DNA of 64,000 nucleotides from Deinococcus sp. KNUC1210 (GTDB lineage: Bacteria > Deinococcota > Deinococci > Deinococcales > Deinococcaceae), in the NCBI RefSeq assembly GCF_022344005.1, contig NZ_CP092187.1, positions 1 to 64,000 on the forward strand. Direction: 5' to 3'. Within the stretch, counting starts at the first letter, position 1. Each line of letters begins with the position of its first letter. A program made the translations under genes and the position numbers. This document shows positions 1 through 10,004 of the stretch, piece by piece. The notes beneath the pieces were generated by a model that saw nothing but the letters and a program-made list of their open reading frames with translations, was not told where the DNA came from and did not search any database.

Positions 1-443
1 TGGACCTCATCTACATCAACACCGTCGATTTCTGCGCGAAATACCAGCTCATTCCCGGCAAGATGATACCCGGCATGTTCTACTTCGACGGGGCGGCCAC
101 CTTCGACCCACCCTCCAAGGCGAGCGGCTGGACGTATGCCGTGCGTGCCGCTGATGGCAGCGTCGCCTGGAAGCTCCATCAGAAGACCCCGATGCTGGCG
201 GGTGTGACCACCACCGACGGCGGCCTGGTGCTGACCGGCGACATGAACGGTGAAGTGCAGGCCATCGACGCCCGCACCGGAAAGGTGCTGTACCGCGATC
301 AGACGCACGCAGCCGTTCTCGGCGGGGTCATCACCTATCAGACCGGTGGGCGGCAGTACGTCGCGGCGGCGGCTGGCGGCACCTGGACCGGGCCCCTGCC
401 CAAGCCCAGCGGCAACCGCGTCGCCATCTACCGCCTGCCCTGA
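1..443 (+). CDS. PQQ-dependent dehydrogenase, C-terminal part (cut by window start)
   Basis: The reading frame is open from base 3 to the stop at 441-443, so the gene begins upstream of the window. The visible 146 residues match the last blades of a quinoprotein (methanol/ethanol dehydrogenase type) beta-propeller: SKASGW, then a PMLAGVTTT-GG-LTGD stretch and a final GG-ITY-GRQYVA blade. The same order of motifs ends the complete PQQ dehydrogenase at 15436-17478 (SKASGW, PMVAGVTPT, LTGDQNG, GKQYVAVA), so the two are paralogues. The family oxidises alcohols or sugars in the periplasm using PQQ; the substrate here cannot be told. The C-terminus ends soon after the last blade, as is normal. Confidence 0.85.
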   Translation, partial: DLIYINTVDFCAKYQLIPGKMIPGMFYFDGAATFDPPSKASGWTYAVRAADGSVAWKLHQKTPMLAGVTTTDGGLVLTGDMNGEVQAIDARTGKVLYRDQTHAAVLGGVITYQTGGRQYVAAAAGGTWTGPLPKPSGNRVAIYRLP

Positions 444-779
444 CGATTGAGAGAAGCGCTCTGCTTTCTTTCCGGTCAGAGTCTTCGTTCTCTCGGCGTG
501 ACTTTTCCAGTACTGAGGTTGCGAAATTGACAGCGCTCGCCCTGCGATTATTTCTGGTTCGCGGCAAACTTGTCTTCGACACCTTCTTCATGAAGGTTTT
601 ATGGTTCTCAGCAGATACCAGGCTGACACTCACAAAATTAAACTTTGTTTATGCTTCGGAATACGCAGAGCGAGCGCTGCTCTTTGCAGCGGCAGGGCAG
701 GACAGCATTCATCCGGGTCGGTGGCCCGGCAACCTTTCAGCGCCCTGCTGGTCAGAGCACCGCCGGGCGGGTGGGCTGA
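444..779. other. Intergenic region, about 340 bp
   Basis: No convincing gene is seen. A TTGACA at 527-532 and a CTGACA at 623-628 could be -35 elements, but neither has a good -10 at the right distance, so no promoter is assigned. No strong terminator follows the upstream gene. The stretch is less GC-rich than its surroundings, as expected for a promoter region of the next gene. Confidence 0.4.
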
Positions 780-3700
780 GTGCTGAGCAGGCGGAGCCTT
801 CCGCTGCTGCTGGCGTTGCTGCTCGGAGCGTGTGGACAGCCGCAGACCGCCGTGTCGGTGCCGCAGACCGCGCCCACGGCTCAGCCGACTCCGGTGAAGC
901 CCGCGCCTGTGCTGGGCGGCGTGTACGAGATTCACTTTCAGAACATCGGTGGGAATCAGCCGAGTTCCGCTGCCCGCCTGATCGTTCCCGTGGTGGGCAC
1001 CCAGGCGCTGACCGACCTTCCCGACGCCGCCATATCGTTGCAGCCCGTGGGCCTGGATACCTTCGTGGTGGGCGGCGTGCGGCATGTGCGGGCGGTCTAC
1101 CGCGTGACCAACAACACCGGTCAGCCGATTCAGCACCTGAGCTTCGTGCCGATCAATACCGACGACGCCGACAGCGATCCGACCAACAACACCAGCACCC
1201 CGACGGTGGGCGCGACGTATTTCAGCCGTCTGCTGACCTTCGGGGGCACCGACGCTTCCGGGCGGGCGACCGCGCTCACGCCCACCAGCGGAAAGATCTT
1301 CAGTGCCGCGCAGGGGGCCGCCCTTCCCGATCCGGAAGCCACGCCCTACGCGGCGCTCGACACCAGCCCGCTCAATCCCGCTGCGCCCGCCGGTCTGGTG
1401 GTGGCTTCCCGCTCCCCGAACGCCTGGCGAAGCGCGGCGGCCCTGGCTCCCGGTGCCAGCACCAACGTCACCTTCGCGGTCGATCTGACGACCGATACCC
1501 CGCAGACCGACCCGTTTTCGTTTAGTGTGGTTCTCACGGTGGCCGACGATGTAAATACCGCTCCCAGCCTCGTTCCGGCGGCCAGCAGCACGCCGCGTCT
1601 GAGCCTGCCCGTCAGCAGCCCGGCCACCTCTCCGGCCGCGTATGTCAGCGGGGCGCTCGGGGACAGCACCGACCCGGCGTCCAGCACCGGACTCGATTTT
1701 ACCGTGGCAGATTCCGACACGCCCGCTGGCAGCCTGACTCTGAGCGCCACCAGCAGCGATGCCGGTATCGCCACCGTCGCCGTGAGCGGCACAGGCGCCA
1801 CCCGCACCGTCAGGATCACGCCGCAGTCGGTCGGAAAGGCAGACATCACCGTCACCGTCTCGGACGGCACGCTCAGCAGCAGCTACGTGGTGAAGTACGC
1901 CAGCAGCAAGGCGTCGAGCACGCCCGGCACCACGCTCTATCACACCGGGGAGAGCAACGCATCGAGCGCCATCGCCGTGGACAGCGACTACATGTTCGTG
2001 GCCGACGACGAATACAACGCGCTGCGGCTGTATCCCCGGACTGCCTCGGGGCTGGCGGTCTCCAGTTTCGATTTCAGCGCTCAGCTCGCCCTGCCCGACG
2101 CTGCCAATCCCGAACTCGACCTGGAAGCGAGCACCCGCAGCGGCAACCGGCTGTACTGGCTGGCCTCGCACAGCAACAGCAAGAACGGCAAGCTCAGGCC
2201 AAACCGGTACCGCCTGTTCGCCACCGATCTGAGCGGCAGCGGCGCGGGCAGCACACTCAGCTATGTGGGCCGCTTCGACAATCTCCGCAGCGACCTGCTG
2301 GCCTGGGACAGCAGCAACGGGCATGGCCTGGGCGCAGATTACCTGGGCCTGAACGCCAGCGCCGCGCTCGACGTCGCGCCGGAAGCGGCGGGCGGCGTGG
2401 GCTTCAACATCGAGGGTCTGAGCTTTGCGCCGGGAAGCACCAGCACCGCGTATCTGGCGTTCCGCGCTCCCAACCTGCCGACCACCAGCCGCACCAAGGC
2501 GCTCATCGTGCCGGTCACCAATTTCGACGCCCTGGTCACGGGTGCGGCGCAGGCGAATTTCGGCGCACCGATCTTTCTCGATCTGGGCGGACGCGGCATC
2601 CGTGAGCTGAAATGCAGCGCTTCCAGCTGTCTGATTCTGGCTGGCCCGGCGACCGGCGGCTCGAATTTCGCGCTGTACACCTGGAGCGGCAACGCAGCCG
2701 ACGCGCCGCAGCTCCGCAACGATCTCACGGCCCTGGCGACCGACAGCGAAGGCAGCCTCGAAAGCATCGTGGACCTGCCCGCCTCCGATCTGACCACCTC
2801 TGCGGCCGACGGCGCTGTACTGCGCCTGCTGTCCGACAATGGCGACACGGTGTACTACGCTGACGGTGTCGGAGCCAAAGACCTGATCACGCCGGATGCC
2901 CAGAAGAACTGGCAGAAGTTCCGCAGCGACACGGTGGCGCTCGGCAGCGCCCAGACCTGCACCGTGAACAGCGTGTCGGTCTCGCCCAGTACGCCCAGCA
3001 TCACCGCCGGGATGTCCAGCACCTTTAGCGCCAGCGTGACCACCACGCCCCCCAATTGCCCGGTGGTCGTGACCTGGAGTTCGAGCGACACCACCAAGGC
3101 CACCATTCAATCCACGACGGGCGTGGCGACCGCTGTGGCAGCGGGCAGCACCACCATCACAGCCACGGCGCAGGGCTACGGCAGCGCCCCTATGACGAGC
3201 AACACCTCGCTGACGGTGAATGCCGCCCCCGACTACACCCTCACGCTCGGAACGCCCACGCCAGCCACTTTCACTGCCGGAACTGCGGGCAGCGCCACTG
3301 CCACGCTGACCGTAAATCCCAGCAACGGCTACAGCGGCACGCCCACCTACAGCGTCAGCAGCTCTCCCACCGGAATCACCGGCAGCGTCTCCGGCAGCAC
3401 CGTGAATCTGAGCATTCCCGGCAGCCTGGGCGCTGGAACGTATGCCGTGACGGTCACGGGCACCGACGGCGCACTGGTGCATACCTCCAACCCCGTGACG
3501 GTCACGGTGAGTGCGGTGGCGCTGCCGAACGTGGTCGTCTACCGGGTAGGAGACGGCACCGCTGCCCTGAGCAACGCCGCGACGCCCGTCTTCCTGAACA
3601 CCTACAGCGGTGCGAACGGCACATTCATCAACACCATCGGCCTGCCGACCGCCGTTTCGGGGGCAATCGCCGCCTGACCGCCAGCGGTACCGCCACCTCC

Positions 3701-4498
3701 GAGGGTCTGCTCAGCCGCTCGACAGACGGGAAATACATTGTGCTGACCGGCTACGACGCTGATCCGGGAACCGCAGGAGTCGCCAGCGCCGTCTCGACCA
3801 CCGTGAACCGGGTCATCGGGCGCGTGAATGCGGCCGGAGCCGTCGATACCAGCACGGCCCTGACCGACTCTGCCTCTGCGAACAACGTTCGGAGTGCGGC
3901 CAGTGCCGACGGCAACAGCTTTTATATTTCAGGCGGGGCGGGCAGTGTACGCTACGTCGCGGCGCTGGGAGCCACGACCTCGACCCAGCTCAGCACCGGC
4001 GTCGTCAATCTGCGTCAGATTCAACTCTTCGGCGGTCAGCTCTACGCCAGTTCCGCCTCTGGTTCGACCCGGCTGGCAACTGTCGGCACCAACGCTCCGA
4101 CCACCGCAGGGCAGACCATCAGCAATCTTCCGGGCATCACCTCGACTGTCAGCTCCAGTCCATACGGCTTCTTTTTTGCCGATCTGGACGGCACGCCGGG
4201 CATCGACACGCTGTATGTCGCCGACGATACTTCAACGGTCGGGATTCAGAAATACAGCCTGAACGCAGGAACATGGACGCTGAAAAACGCCGTCCTGAAC
4301 GGAGGGGATATCTTCCGTGGCCTGACCGGATACGTCAGCGGCTCCACTGTCACCCTCTTCGCGACCACGCCCACCAAACTGGTGAGCATCACCGACAGCA
4401 GCGGGTACAACGCCAATCTGGCCGGGTCGTTCACCACCCTCGCCACGGCTGCCACCAACACTGCGTTTCGTGGTGTGGCGCTGGCTCCGACGCCCTGA
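780..4498 (+). CDS. Large DUF3616/Ig-like lipoprotein, broken by a G-run frameshift
   Basis: The GTG start gives a lipoprotein signal peptide with lipobox LLGAC ending at Cys18, so the product should be an envelope lipoprotein. Approximate layout: Deinococcus-type N-terminal domain (40-245), cadherin/Ig-like segment (265-370), DUF3616 domain (375-720; VADDEYNALRLY, ELDLEA, NRYRLFATDL), group 2 bacterial Ig domain (725-810; SVSPSTPSITAG), a further Ig-like segment, then a beta-rich C-terminal region. The first frame stops at 3675-3677. The other part continues in the +2 frame to 4498. Adding one G to the five-G run at 3659-3663 joins SGG-NRRLTASG and yields about 1239 residues. Function is unknown; an extracellular binding or adhesion role is inferred from the domains only. 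A strong terminator follows. Confidence 0.75.
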
Positions 4499-4552
4499 CA
4501 GCACGTTCCCCGCGCCAGGCTGCCAGACCGTGTAGACATTCGAGCTGACTGA

Positions 4553-4590
4553 AGAAGGCCCCGCACTCCCTCGGAGGTGCGGGGCCTTCT
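4553..4590. terminator. Rho-independent-type hairpin, 14-bp perfect stem
   Basis: Arms 4553-4566 and 4577-4590 are perfectly complementary (AGAAGGCCCCGCAC and its complement) around a 10-nt loop. It lies between the plus-strand lipoprotein (ends 4498) and the minus-strand GNAT gene (ends 4621). It can therefore terminate both convergent transcripts. The U-tract is poor on either side. Confidence 0.8.
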
Positions 4591-4620
4591 GTCTGCTGTG
4601 TCTGACCGCCCGGAAGTTCC

Positions 4621-5190
4621 TCAGGAATCTGTGCCCTCAGCGCCCCTGCGCCATTCACGGGCAAGCAGGGCGTACTGGTCGTCGTCGAGCCAGCCCTCGG
4701 CGCTGTGATAGCTCTCCAGAAATCGCCCCTCGTGGCGAAAACCCAGCCGTCTCAGCAGCCGGGCCGACGGGTGGTTTCGGGGGTCTGTTCCGGCGACGAC
4801 TCTGTGAAGGCGCAGGCTGCCGAACGCGTAGTCCAGCACAGCCGACGCGGCCTCGGTGGCGTAGCCCTGCCCCTGCACGCCTGGAGCGAAGGTGAACCCC
4901 AGTTCGCCGTGCTGCACCTCGAAGGCACGGAGGGCGAGGTCGCCGATCAGCAGGTCGGAGGCCCGGTCTGCGGCAGCGAACTGAAACCACCCCGGCTGTC
5001 CAGGCTGCCGCCCGTGCATGCTGCGAATGAGGGCGAGCGCCTGCGCCTCGGTGTACGGACTGTACCACGACTGATACTGCGCGGTGGCGGGATCGTTTCG
5101 GTAGGCGGCCAGCCTCGGTGCGTCGCCGTCGCGCAGGTGCCGGATCAGCAGGCGAGGCGTCTCGATCTGATCGAAGGTCGGAATCGTCAT
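4621..5190 (-). CDS. GNAT-family N-acetyltransferase (RimJ/RimL type)
   Basis: The 189-residue product has the acetyltransferase_3 layout: ETPRLLIRHLRDGDAPRLAAY at the N-terminus, then LGFTFAPGVQGQGYATEA, which carries the acetyl-CoA-binding Q-G-Q-G-Y-A loop, and a C-terminal HRVVAGTDPRNHPSARLLRRLGF. Such enzymes acetylate protein N-termini, ribosomal proteins, antibiotics or polyamines; the acceptor cannot be predicted. The frame is open about 64 codons further upstream. The start at 5190 was chosen because homology begins at MTIPTFDQIETPRL and the upstream extension looks non-protein-like. It is transcribed away from the IclR gene, leaving about 215 bp between their starts. Confidence 0.85.
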   Translation of the reverse strand: MTIPTFDQIETPRLLIRHLRDGDAPRLAAYRNDPATAQYQSWYSPYTEAQALALIRSMHGRQPGQPGWFQFAAADRASDLLIGDLALRAFEVQHGELGFTFAPGVQGQGYATEAASAVLDYAFGSLRLHRVVAGTDPRNHPSARLLRRLGFRHEGRFLESYHSAEGWLDDDQYALLAREWRRGAEGTDS

Positions 5191-5388
5191 CGGCACAGTC
5201 TGCGCTGCCGAGCACGCCTCGCCTGCCCGAATCCTGAACCGCATGGCCGGATGACACGTCAACCGCCTGGCCTGCCGGAAACCTGACCGGAACCGCTGGC
5301 CCGCTGCTCCAGCCGGGACAGTTCCCTGACATGGGGCAGTCAATCCGCGCCGCTGGTTGACACCGCAGCCCAGTGTCGCCACCTTGCG

Positions 5389-5424
5389 TTGACACTATAA
5401 AACGGTTATGCTCATGATGTTTTA
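5389..5424 (+). promoter_or_regulatory. Promoter region and possible operator of the IclR gene
   Basis: Two alternative readings exist. A TATAAA (5396-5401) ends 6 nt before ATG 5408, the leaderless layout seen at several genes in this window. Alternatively TTGACA (5389-5394) with an 18-nt spacer to CATGAT (5413-5418) would start transcription downstream of 5408 and use TTG 5447, which has a GGGAGG ribosome site. An inverted repeat TAAAAC-N15-GTTTTA (5398-5424) spans both and could be an autoregulatory operator. Confidence 0.4.
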
Positions 5425-6247
5425 CAGGATCAACAGGGAGGTGAGTTTGTCACAACAACCGTCCATGTCCCCCGTACTCGACGTTCCGAGGTATCTCATC
5501 CAGTCGGCGGCCACGACGCTGGAAGTGCTGCTGGCCTTCGGAAAAGCGCCGTACCGTTTTACCCCGTCTGAAGTTGCCCAGCATCTTCAGATCGAACGCA
5601 ATCAGGCATTTCGCTGCCTGAGAACACTTCAGCACGTGGGCTTCGTGCGCCAGGACGAAGATGAGCGCTTTGTGCTCACGTCGCTGGTCGAGCAACTGGC
5701 GAGCGCGTCACAGGGACAGCCCTCGCTTGCCAAGGCCGCCAAGGTCGTGATGGACGAACTCTCGCAGAGCACCGACGAGACGGTGAACCTCTTTGCACTC
5801 GAAGGGCTGGAAGCGCTGTGTGTCGACTTCCGCGAGGGGCTGCGGCAGGTGCGTCTGGTCACGTCGCCCGCCGAGCGCCGCTCCCTGCACGCCGGAGCCT
5901 GCCCGAAGGCGATGCTCGCGTATCTGCCTGCCGCCCAGCAGCAGGAGGTGTTGCAGACGCTGCCGGAACTCCCGGCGTACACGCCCTATACGCTGCTCGA
6001 TCCCCAGGAGCTTCAGAACGACCTTGAGGGTATTCGTCTGCGCGGCTACGCCATCAGCGATCTGGATGTGGATGAGGAGGCACGCGGCGTCGGGGCGGCG
6101 ATTTTCGGCATTCAGGGGCAGGTGGTCGGCGCGGTGAGCGTCGGCGGCCCGGCGTCGCGCATGACGCCCGCCCGAATCGAAGTCCTGGGGCAGCAGATCG
6201 TCGAGGCAGCCCGCCTGATCTCGCGGCAACTCGGCTTCAACGGCTGA
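5408..6247 (+). CDS. IclR-family transcriptional regulator
   Basis: The product (279 residues from ATG 5408; 266 from the alternative TTG 5447) has the IclR two-domain form. An N-terminal winged helix is visible (AATTLEVLLAFGKAP, FTPSEVAQHLQIERNQAFRCLRTLQHVGFV). It is followed by the effector-binding IclR domain, with a conserved LHAGACPKAMLAYLP segment and the GAAIFG-QVVGAVSVGGP core near the C-terminus. IclR proteins control catabolic operons in response to small carboxylate or aromatic ligands. The peptide-transport/peptidase operon begins 278 bp downstream on the same strand and is the obvious candidate target, though a separate hairpin lies between them. The start codon is uncertain. Confidence 0.9.
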   Translation: MLMMFYRINREVSLSQQPSMSPVLDVPRYLIQSAATTLEVLLAFGKAPYRFTPSEVAQHLQIERNQAFRCLRTLQHVGFVRQDEDERFVLTSLVEQLASASQGQPSLAKAAKVVMDELSQSTDETVNLFALEGLEALCVDFREGLRQVRLVTSPAERRSLHAGACPKAMLAYLPAAQQQEVLQTLPELPAYTPYTLLDPQELQNDLEGIRLRGYAISDLDVDEEARGVGAAIFGIQGQVVGAVSVGGPASRMTPARIEVLGQQIVEAARLISRQLGFNG

Positions 6248-6315
6248 CCTGGCCGGGCACACCACGTCGTCTGAAGCTCCGCCATGAAAGCGGCAGAGTT
6301 TTTGTTCAGGACCCC

Positions 6316-6340
6316 GGACCGGGTTGTCCTGCCCCGGTCC
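6316..6340 (+). terminator. Possible hairpin terminator after the IclR gene
   Basis: GGACCGGG (6316-6323) and CCCGGTCC (6333-6340) form an 8-bp perfect stem with a 9-nt loop, about 70 nt after the IclR stop. The following bases are pyrimidine-rich but not a clear U-tract. The rest of 6248-6525 shows no gene; a promoter for the transport operon is expected there but none is clear. Confidence 0.35.
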
Positions 6341-6525
6341 TTCCCCGACCGGAGCTTGTTCGCAGACCCTACAGATTTTCGGAACTCCCTTTCCATGTTG
6401 CTGGGCACTGCCTTTCCGACGTCTCTTCCCGAGCAGCCTGCTCCACTGAAGTTCAGTTCAGGCCGCTGATTCAAACATTCCGCCTGTTGACGACCTGGCA
6501 CTGCGGCCAGGGAAGAGGTGATGGT

Positions 6526-8121
6526 ATGAGACGGAAGATGTCCTGGCTCCTGACAGCAACGCTGGCTTTTGGTGCGTTCAGTGCGGTCCCGCTGGCGAGC
6601 GTTCTCGCCCAGAGCGCGACCGACGGCACCGTCACCTTCGTGACCACCGCCGATCCGACCTTCAATCCCTGGAGTCCGACGGCCTTCGTGGAGTCCAACC
6701 TCATCAACGAGCTGGTTTTCCCAGGGCTGACCCGCTGGGACAAAAACCTCAAGCCCGCCCCCGACCTCGCCACGTCCTGGAAGGTGTCGAGCGACGGCCT
6801 GAAATGGACGTTCCAGCTCCGCAAGGGTGTGAAGTGGTCGGACGGCCAGGAATTCAACGCCGACGACGTGGCCTTTACCTTCAACGACATCGTGCTGAAG
6901 AAGGAACTCGCCGCGAACGGTGGCAGCACCTGGCGCAATGCTGTGACCAAGGTCAATGTGGTCAACCCCTACACCGTCGACTTCATCCTGTCGCGCCCCT
7001 GGGCCTCGCTGCCGACCTACCTGGGCTATTACGCGGGAATTCTGCCGCAGCACAAGTTTCAGGGCGTGAGTGATCCGTGGAAGTTCACCGACTTCAACAA
7101 GCAGAATCCTGTCGGAACCGGGCCGTTCAAGGTGTCGCAGGTGGTGTCGGGAGCATCCGTCAAGCTCGTTCGCAACGACAGCTACTGGGGCGGCAAGCCC
7201 AAGCTCCAGAGCGTGACCTTCAAGATCATTCCCGATTCCAACGCTCAGCTCGCACAGCTGCTGTCGGGCGACCTCGATCTGATCTCGGTGGGCAATCCCG
7301 AGACGGTGGACCGCATCAAGAGCAACCCGAATCTGACGGTGGATCTGTCCACTTCCAACATCTATTACTTCGTGGCGCTGAATCAGGACGATCCGCGCCT
7401 GACCGATGTGCGCGTGCGCCAGGCGCTGCTGTACGCCATCGACCGCCCCGCGATGATCAAGAGCGTGCTGAAGGGATACGGGCAGGTCGCCACCGGCCCC
7501 ATCGCACCGATCCAGAAGGAGTATTACAACGCCTCGGTGCAGCAGTACCCCTACGACCCGGCAAAGGCCAAGGCGCTGCTGGCGCAGGCAGGCTGGAAAC
7601 CCGGCCCTGACGGTGTGCTTCAGAAGGACGGCAAACCGTTCGTCATCAGCATGCCCACCGCGTCGTATCAGCAGCTCGTACCGATCACGCTGCTGGTGCA
7701 GCAGTACTGGAAGAACATCGGTGTGGTCGCGGACGTGAAGACCACCGACTGGAACTCGTACATTCAGCAGGTCATCGTCAAGCGCGAATATCAGGCGTCG
7801 GCGGCCTGGTGGTCGACGCCCGCCGATCCGGACGTGCTGCCGTACTACGATTCGAGCGCCGCGAACGTCGGCAACAACATTCCCAATTACAAGAATCCCA
7901 AGCTCGACGCGCTGCTGGAGCAGGGCCGCAAGACCAGTGCCGTGCTGCCCCGGCGCATCGCCTACAACAACGCTCAGGCGCTGATGGCCAAGGAGCTGCC
8001 GTACCTGTACCTGTGGTATCCGCAGACCATCACCGCGTACAACAAGCGGCTTCAGGGAATGCGCGGCATCACGCAGGCAGCCGATTTCCAGTACGCCAAC
8101 GAATGGTACGTGGGCAAATAA
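6526..8121 (+). CDS. ABC transporter substrate-binding protein, peptide/SBP_bac_5 family
   Basis: ATG 6526 follows the purine-rich GGAAGAGGTG at 6511-6520 and gives a 531-residue protein with a Sec signal peptide (basic MRRK, hydrophobic core, cleavage near VLAQS). The family-5 signature is clear: DPTFNPWSPTAF, LVFPGLTRWD, PDLATSWKVSSDGLKWTF, LRKGVKWSDGQEFNADDVAFTF, NPVGTGPFKV, and DVRVRQALLYAIDRPAM. These proteins capture di/oligopeptides, nickel or other small ligands outside the membrane. It is the first gene of the transport/peptidase operon, and the peptidases downstream make a peptide or amide ligand the likeliest. Length is typical. Confidence 0.93.
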   Translation: MRRKMSWLLTATLAFGAFSAVPLASVLAQSATDGTVTFVTTADPTFNPWSPTAFVESNLINELVFPGLTRWDKNLKPAPDLATSWKVSSDGLKWTFQLRKGVKWSDGQEFNADDVAFTFNDIVLKKELAANGGSTWRNAVTKVNVVNPYTVDFILSRPWASLPTYLGYYAGILPQHKFQGVSDPWKFTDFNKQNPVGTGPFKVSQVVSGASVKLVRNDSYWGGKPKLQSVTFKIIPDSNAQLAQLLSGDLDLISVGNPETVDRIKSNPNLTVDLSTSNIYYFVALNQDDPRLTDVRVRQALLYAIDRPAMIKSVLKGYGQVATGPIAPIQKEYYNASVQQYPYDPAKAKALLAQAGWKPGPDGVLQKDGKPFVISMPTASYQQLVPITLLVQQYWKNIGVVADVKTTDWNSYIQQVIVKREYQASAAWWSTPADPDVLPYYDSSAANVGNNIPNYKNPKLDALLEQGRKTSAVLPRRIAYNNAQALMAKELPYLYLWYPQTITAYNKRLQGMRGITQAADFQYANEWYVGK

Positions 8122-8185
8122 CACGGCGAGCTGCACCACGGCGGATAGGAACACGGCAAGACCGTAGGAGCTGGAAGGAGAAACG

Positions 8186-9133
8186 ATGCTGGGTTTTCTG
8201 GGTCGCCGACTCGGGCAGGGCCTGGTGGTGCTGCTCCTGATTTCACTGGTGACGTTCTTTCTGATCAATCTCGCGCCGGGCGGCCCCAGTGCGGCGTCCA
8301 AATTCGAATCCACCGCCGAGGAGCGGGCCGCCATCACCAAGCAGCTCGGCCTCGACCAGCCGGTGACGGTGCGCTACGGACTGTGGGCCGCTCAGGTGGT
8401 GCAGGGCAGGTTCGGCAACAGTCTGAACGGTGGGCAACCCATCGGCCCGATGGTGGTGCAGCGGCTGGCGACCACCGCGCAGCTCGGACTGGCGGCGCTG
8501 CTGCTGTCCATCCTGATCGGCATTCCGCTGGGCATCCTGACGGCGATGCGGAAAAACAGCGTGCTCGACCATCTGGTCAACGCCCTGAGCACCCTGGGCA
8601 TGAGCATTCCCGACTTCTGGACGGGCATAGTGCTGATACTGCTGTTCTCGGTGACGTGGCACCTGCTCCCGGCGTCGGGCATGGCCGATTTCAGCAGCGG
8701 CTTTTCGATGGTCGAGTGGCTGCGGCATCTGGCGCTTCCGGCCAGTGTCCTGGCCTTCGTGATGTTGCCCAACCTGCTGCGCTTCACGCGCTCGTCGCTG
8801 CTGGAAGTCATGAACGCCGACTACCTGCGAACGGCCCGCGCCAAGGGTGTCACCGAGTTCTGGGTCATTTTCAAGCATGCGCTCAGAAACGCCTTCGTGC
8901 CGATTGTCGCCATGATCGGTCTGCTGTTGCCCGCGCTGCTGAGCGGCTCGGTGATCGTGGAAAGCGTGTTCGGGTTGCCGGGCATGGGACGGCTGGCGGT
9001 CGATGCGGCGCTCGGACGCGACTACAACACCATCATGGCGGTCACACTGGTGGCCGGAGCCATCGTCATCTTTACCAATCTGCTCGTCGATCTGGCGTAT
9101 TCGGTCATCGATCCGAGGATTCGCCGTGATTGA
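8186..9133 (+). CDS. ABC transporter permease, DppB type
   Basis: A good ribosome site (GGAAGGAG) precedes ATG 8186. The 315-residue protein has the DppB/OppB form: N-terminal membrane helix (LLISLVTFFLINLAPGGP), a conserved extracytoplasmic segment, then the transmembrane core. The EAA loop (DYLRTARAKGVTEFWVIFKHALRN) contacts the ATPase, and further helices end at YSVIDPRIRRD. It pairs with the DppC-type permease encoded immediately downstream to form the membrane channel for the ligand delivered by the 6526 binding protein. No ATPase gene lies in this operon. Confidence 0.93.
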   Translation: MLGFLGRRLGQGLVVLLLISLVTFFLINLAPGGPSAASKFESTAEERAAITKQLGLDQPVTVRYGLWAAQVVQGRFGNSLNGGQPIGPMVVQRLATTAQLGLAALLLSILIGIPLGILTAMRKNSVLDHLVNALSTLGMSIPDFWTGIVLILLFSVTWHLLPASGMADFSSGFSMVEWLRHLALPASVLAFVMLPNLLRFTRSSLLEVMNADYLRTARAKGVTEFWVIFKHALRNAFVPIVAMIGLLLPALLSGSVIVESVFGLPGMGRLAVDAALGRDYNTIMAVTLVAGAIVIFTNLLVDLAYSVIDPRIRRD

Positions 9134-10004
9134 AGTTGCTGCGCGTTCCCCGGCCGCACCGGTCAAGCGGCGCTCCTCTGGCCTGCTGCGGCGTCTGCTG
9201 CGCCATCCGATCGGTCTGAGCGCCCTGGTGCTGCTCGTGCTGCTGTACGGAGCGGCGTTCCTGGGGCCGTTTTTCTACACCGCTTCTCCCACCCTGACCG
9301 ACCCGCTCAACGCCACCGCCGATCCGTCGGCGCAGCACCTGCTGGGCACCGACGATCTGGGGCGCGACGTGCTCTCGCGGCTGCTGTACGGCGGGCGCAT
9401 CACGCTGCTGATCAGCATCATCTCGATGCTGGTGGCGCTCAGCATCGGCTCGCTGATCGGGGCGCTGGCCGGGTTCTACCGGGGCTGGACCGAAACCGTC
9501 CTCATGCGTCTGGTCGATACCTTCATGGCGATTCCCAGTTTCTTCCTGATCCTGGCGGCCATCTCGGTGCTGGGAAACAGCCCGCCCGTGGTGGTGGTCG
9601 TGGTCGGGCTGGGCTTCTGGCCGCAGGTGGCCCGCATCGTTCACGCCGAGGTCAGCAAGATCCGCAATTACGAATTCGTGGAGGCCGGGCGTGCGCTGGG
9701 AGCCAGTGGCAGCCGTCTGATCTGGCGGCATGTCTTTCCGCAGGCTCTGCCCTCGGCAGCCGTCCTGACCACCCTGGGCATCGCCTGGTCGATCCTGACC
9801 GAAACCGGCCTGAGTTACCTGGGACTCGGCATTCAGCCGCCGCTGGCGTCGTGGGGCAACATGCTCCAGAACGCGCAGACGTACTTCTGGACGAAGCCGG
9901 TCCTGGCGGTCTATCCCGGCGTGATGATCGCGCTCGCGGTGCTGTGCTTCAACCTGCTCGGCAACGCGCTGCGCGACCTGACCGACCCGAGGGGGAGCCG
10001 GTGA
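9126..10004 (+). CDS. ABC transporter permease, DppC type
   Basis: GTG 9126 overlaps the end of the upstream permease by 8 bp and gives 292 residues. DppC/OppC features are an N-terminal cytoplasmic tail, a first helix (LSALVLLVLLYGAAFLGPFF), and the conserved HLLGTDDLGRDVLSRLLYGGRI segment. The EAA loop reads NYEFVEAGRALGASGSRLIWRHVFPQ. The C-terminal LGNALRDLTDPRG ending is typical. It forms the heterodimeric channel with the DppB-type protein. The start was chosen because the longer upstream frame only covers the preceding gene. The stop overlaps the next gene by 4 bp, so translation is likely coupled. Confidence 0.93.
   Translation: MIEVAARSPAAPVKRRSSGLLRRLLRHPIGLSALVLLVLLYGAAFLGPFFYTASPTLTDPLNATADPSAQHLLGTDDLGRDVLSRLLYGGRITLLISIISMLVALSIGSLIGALAGFYRGWTETVLMRLVDTFMAIPSFFLILAAISVLGNSPPVVVVVVGLGFWPQVARIVHAEVSKIRNYEFVEAGRALGASGSRLIWRHVFPQALPSAAVLTTLGIAWSILTETGLSYLGLGIQPPLASWGNMLQNAQTYFWTKPVLAVYPGVMIALAVLCFNLLGNALRDLTDPRGSR

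Noticed and set aside
630..3482. A 950-codon open frame on the minus strand
   Set aside because: It is antisense to the DUF3616/Ig-like lipoprotein. Its translation is low-complexity Arg/Gly/Ala/His-rich sequence typical of the reverse frame of GC-rich coding DNA, and has no domain.
5398..5424. A radiation/desiccation response motif (TTATG-type palindrome)
   Set aside because: Only the first bases fit the published consensus; most of the second half does not match.
6112..8340. A 742-codon open frame on the minus strand
   Set aside because: It is antisense to the IclR end and the binding-protein gene, with His/Arg/Gln-rich translation and no domain or ribosome site.
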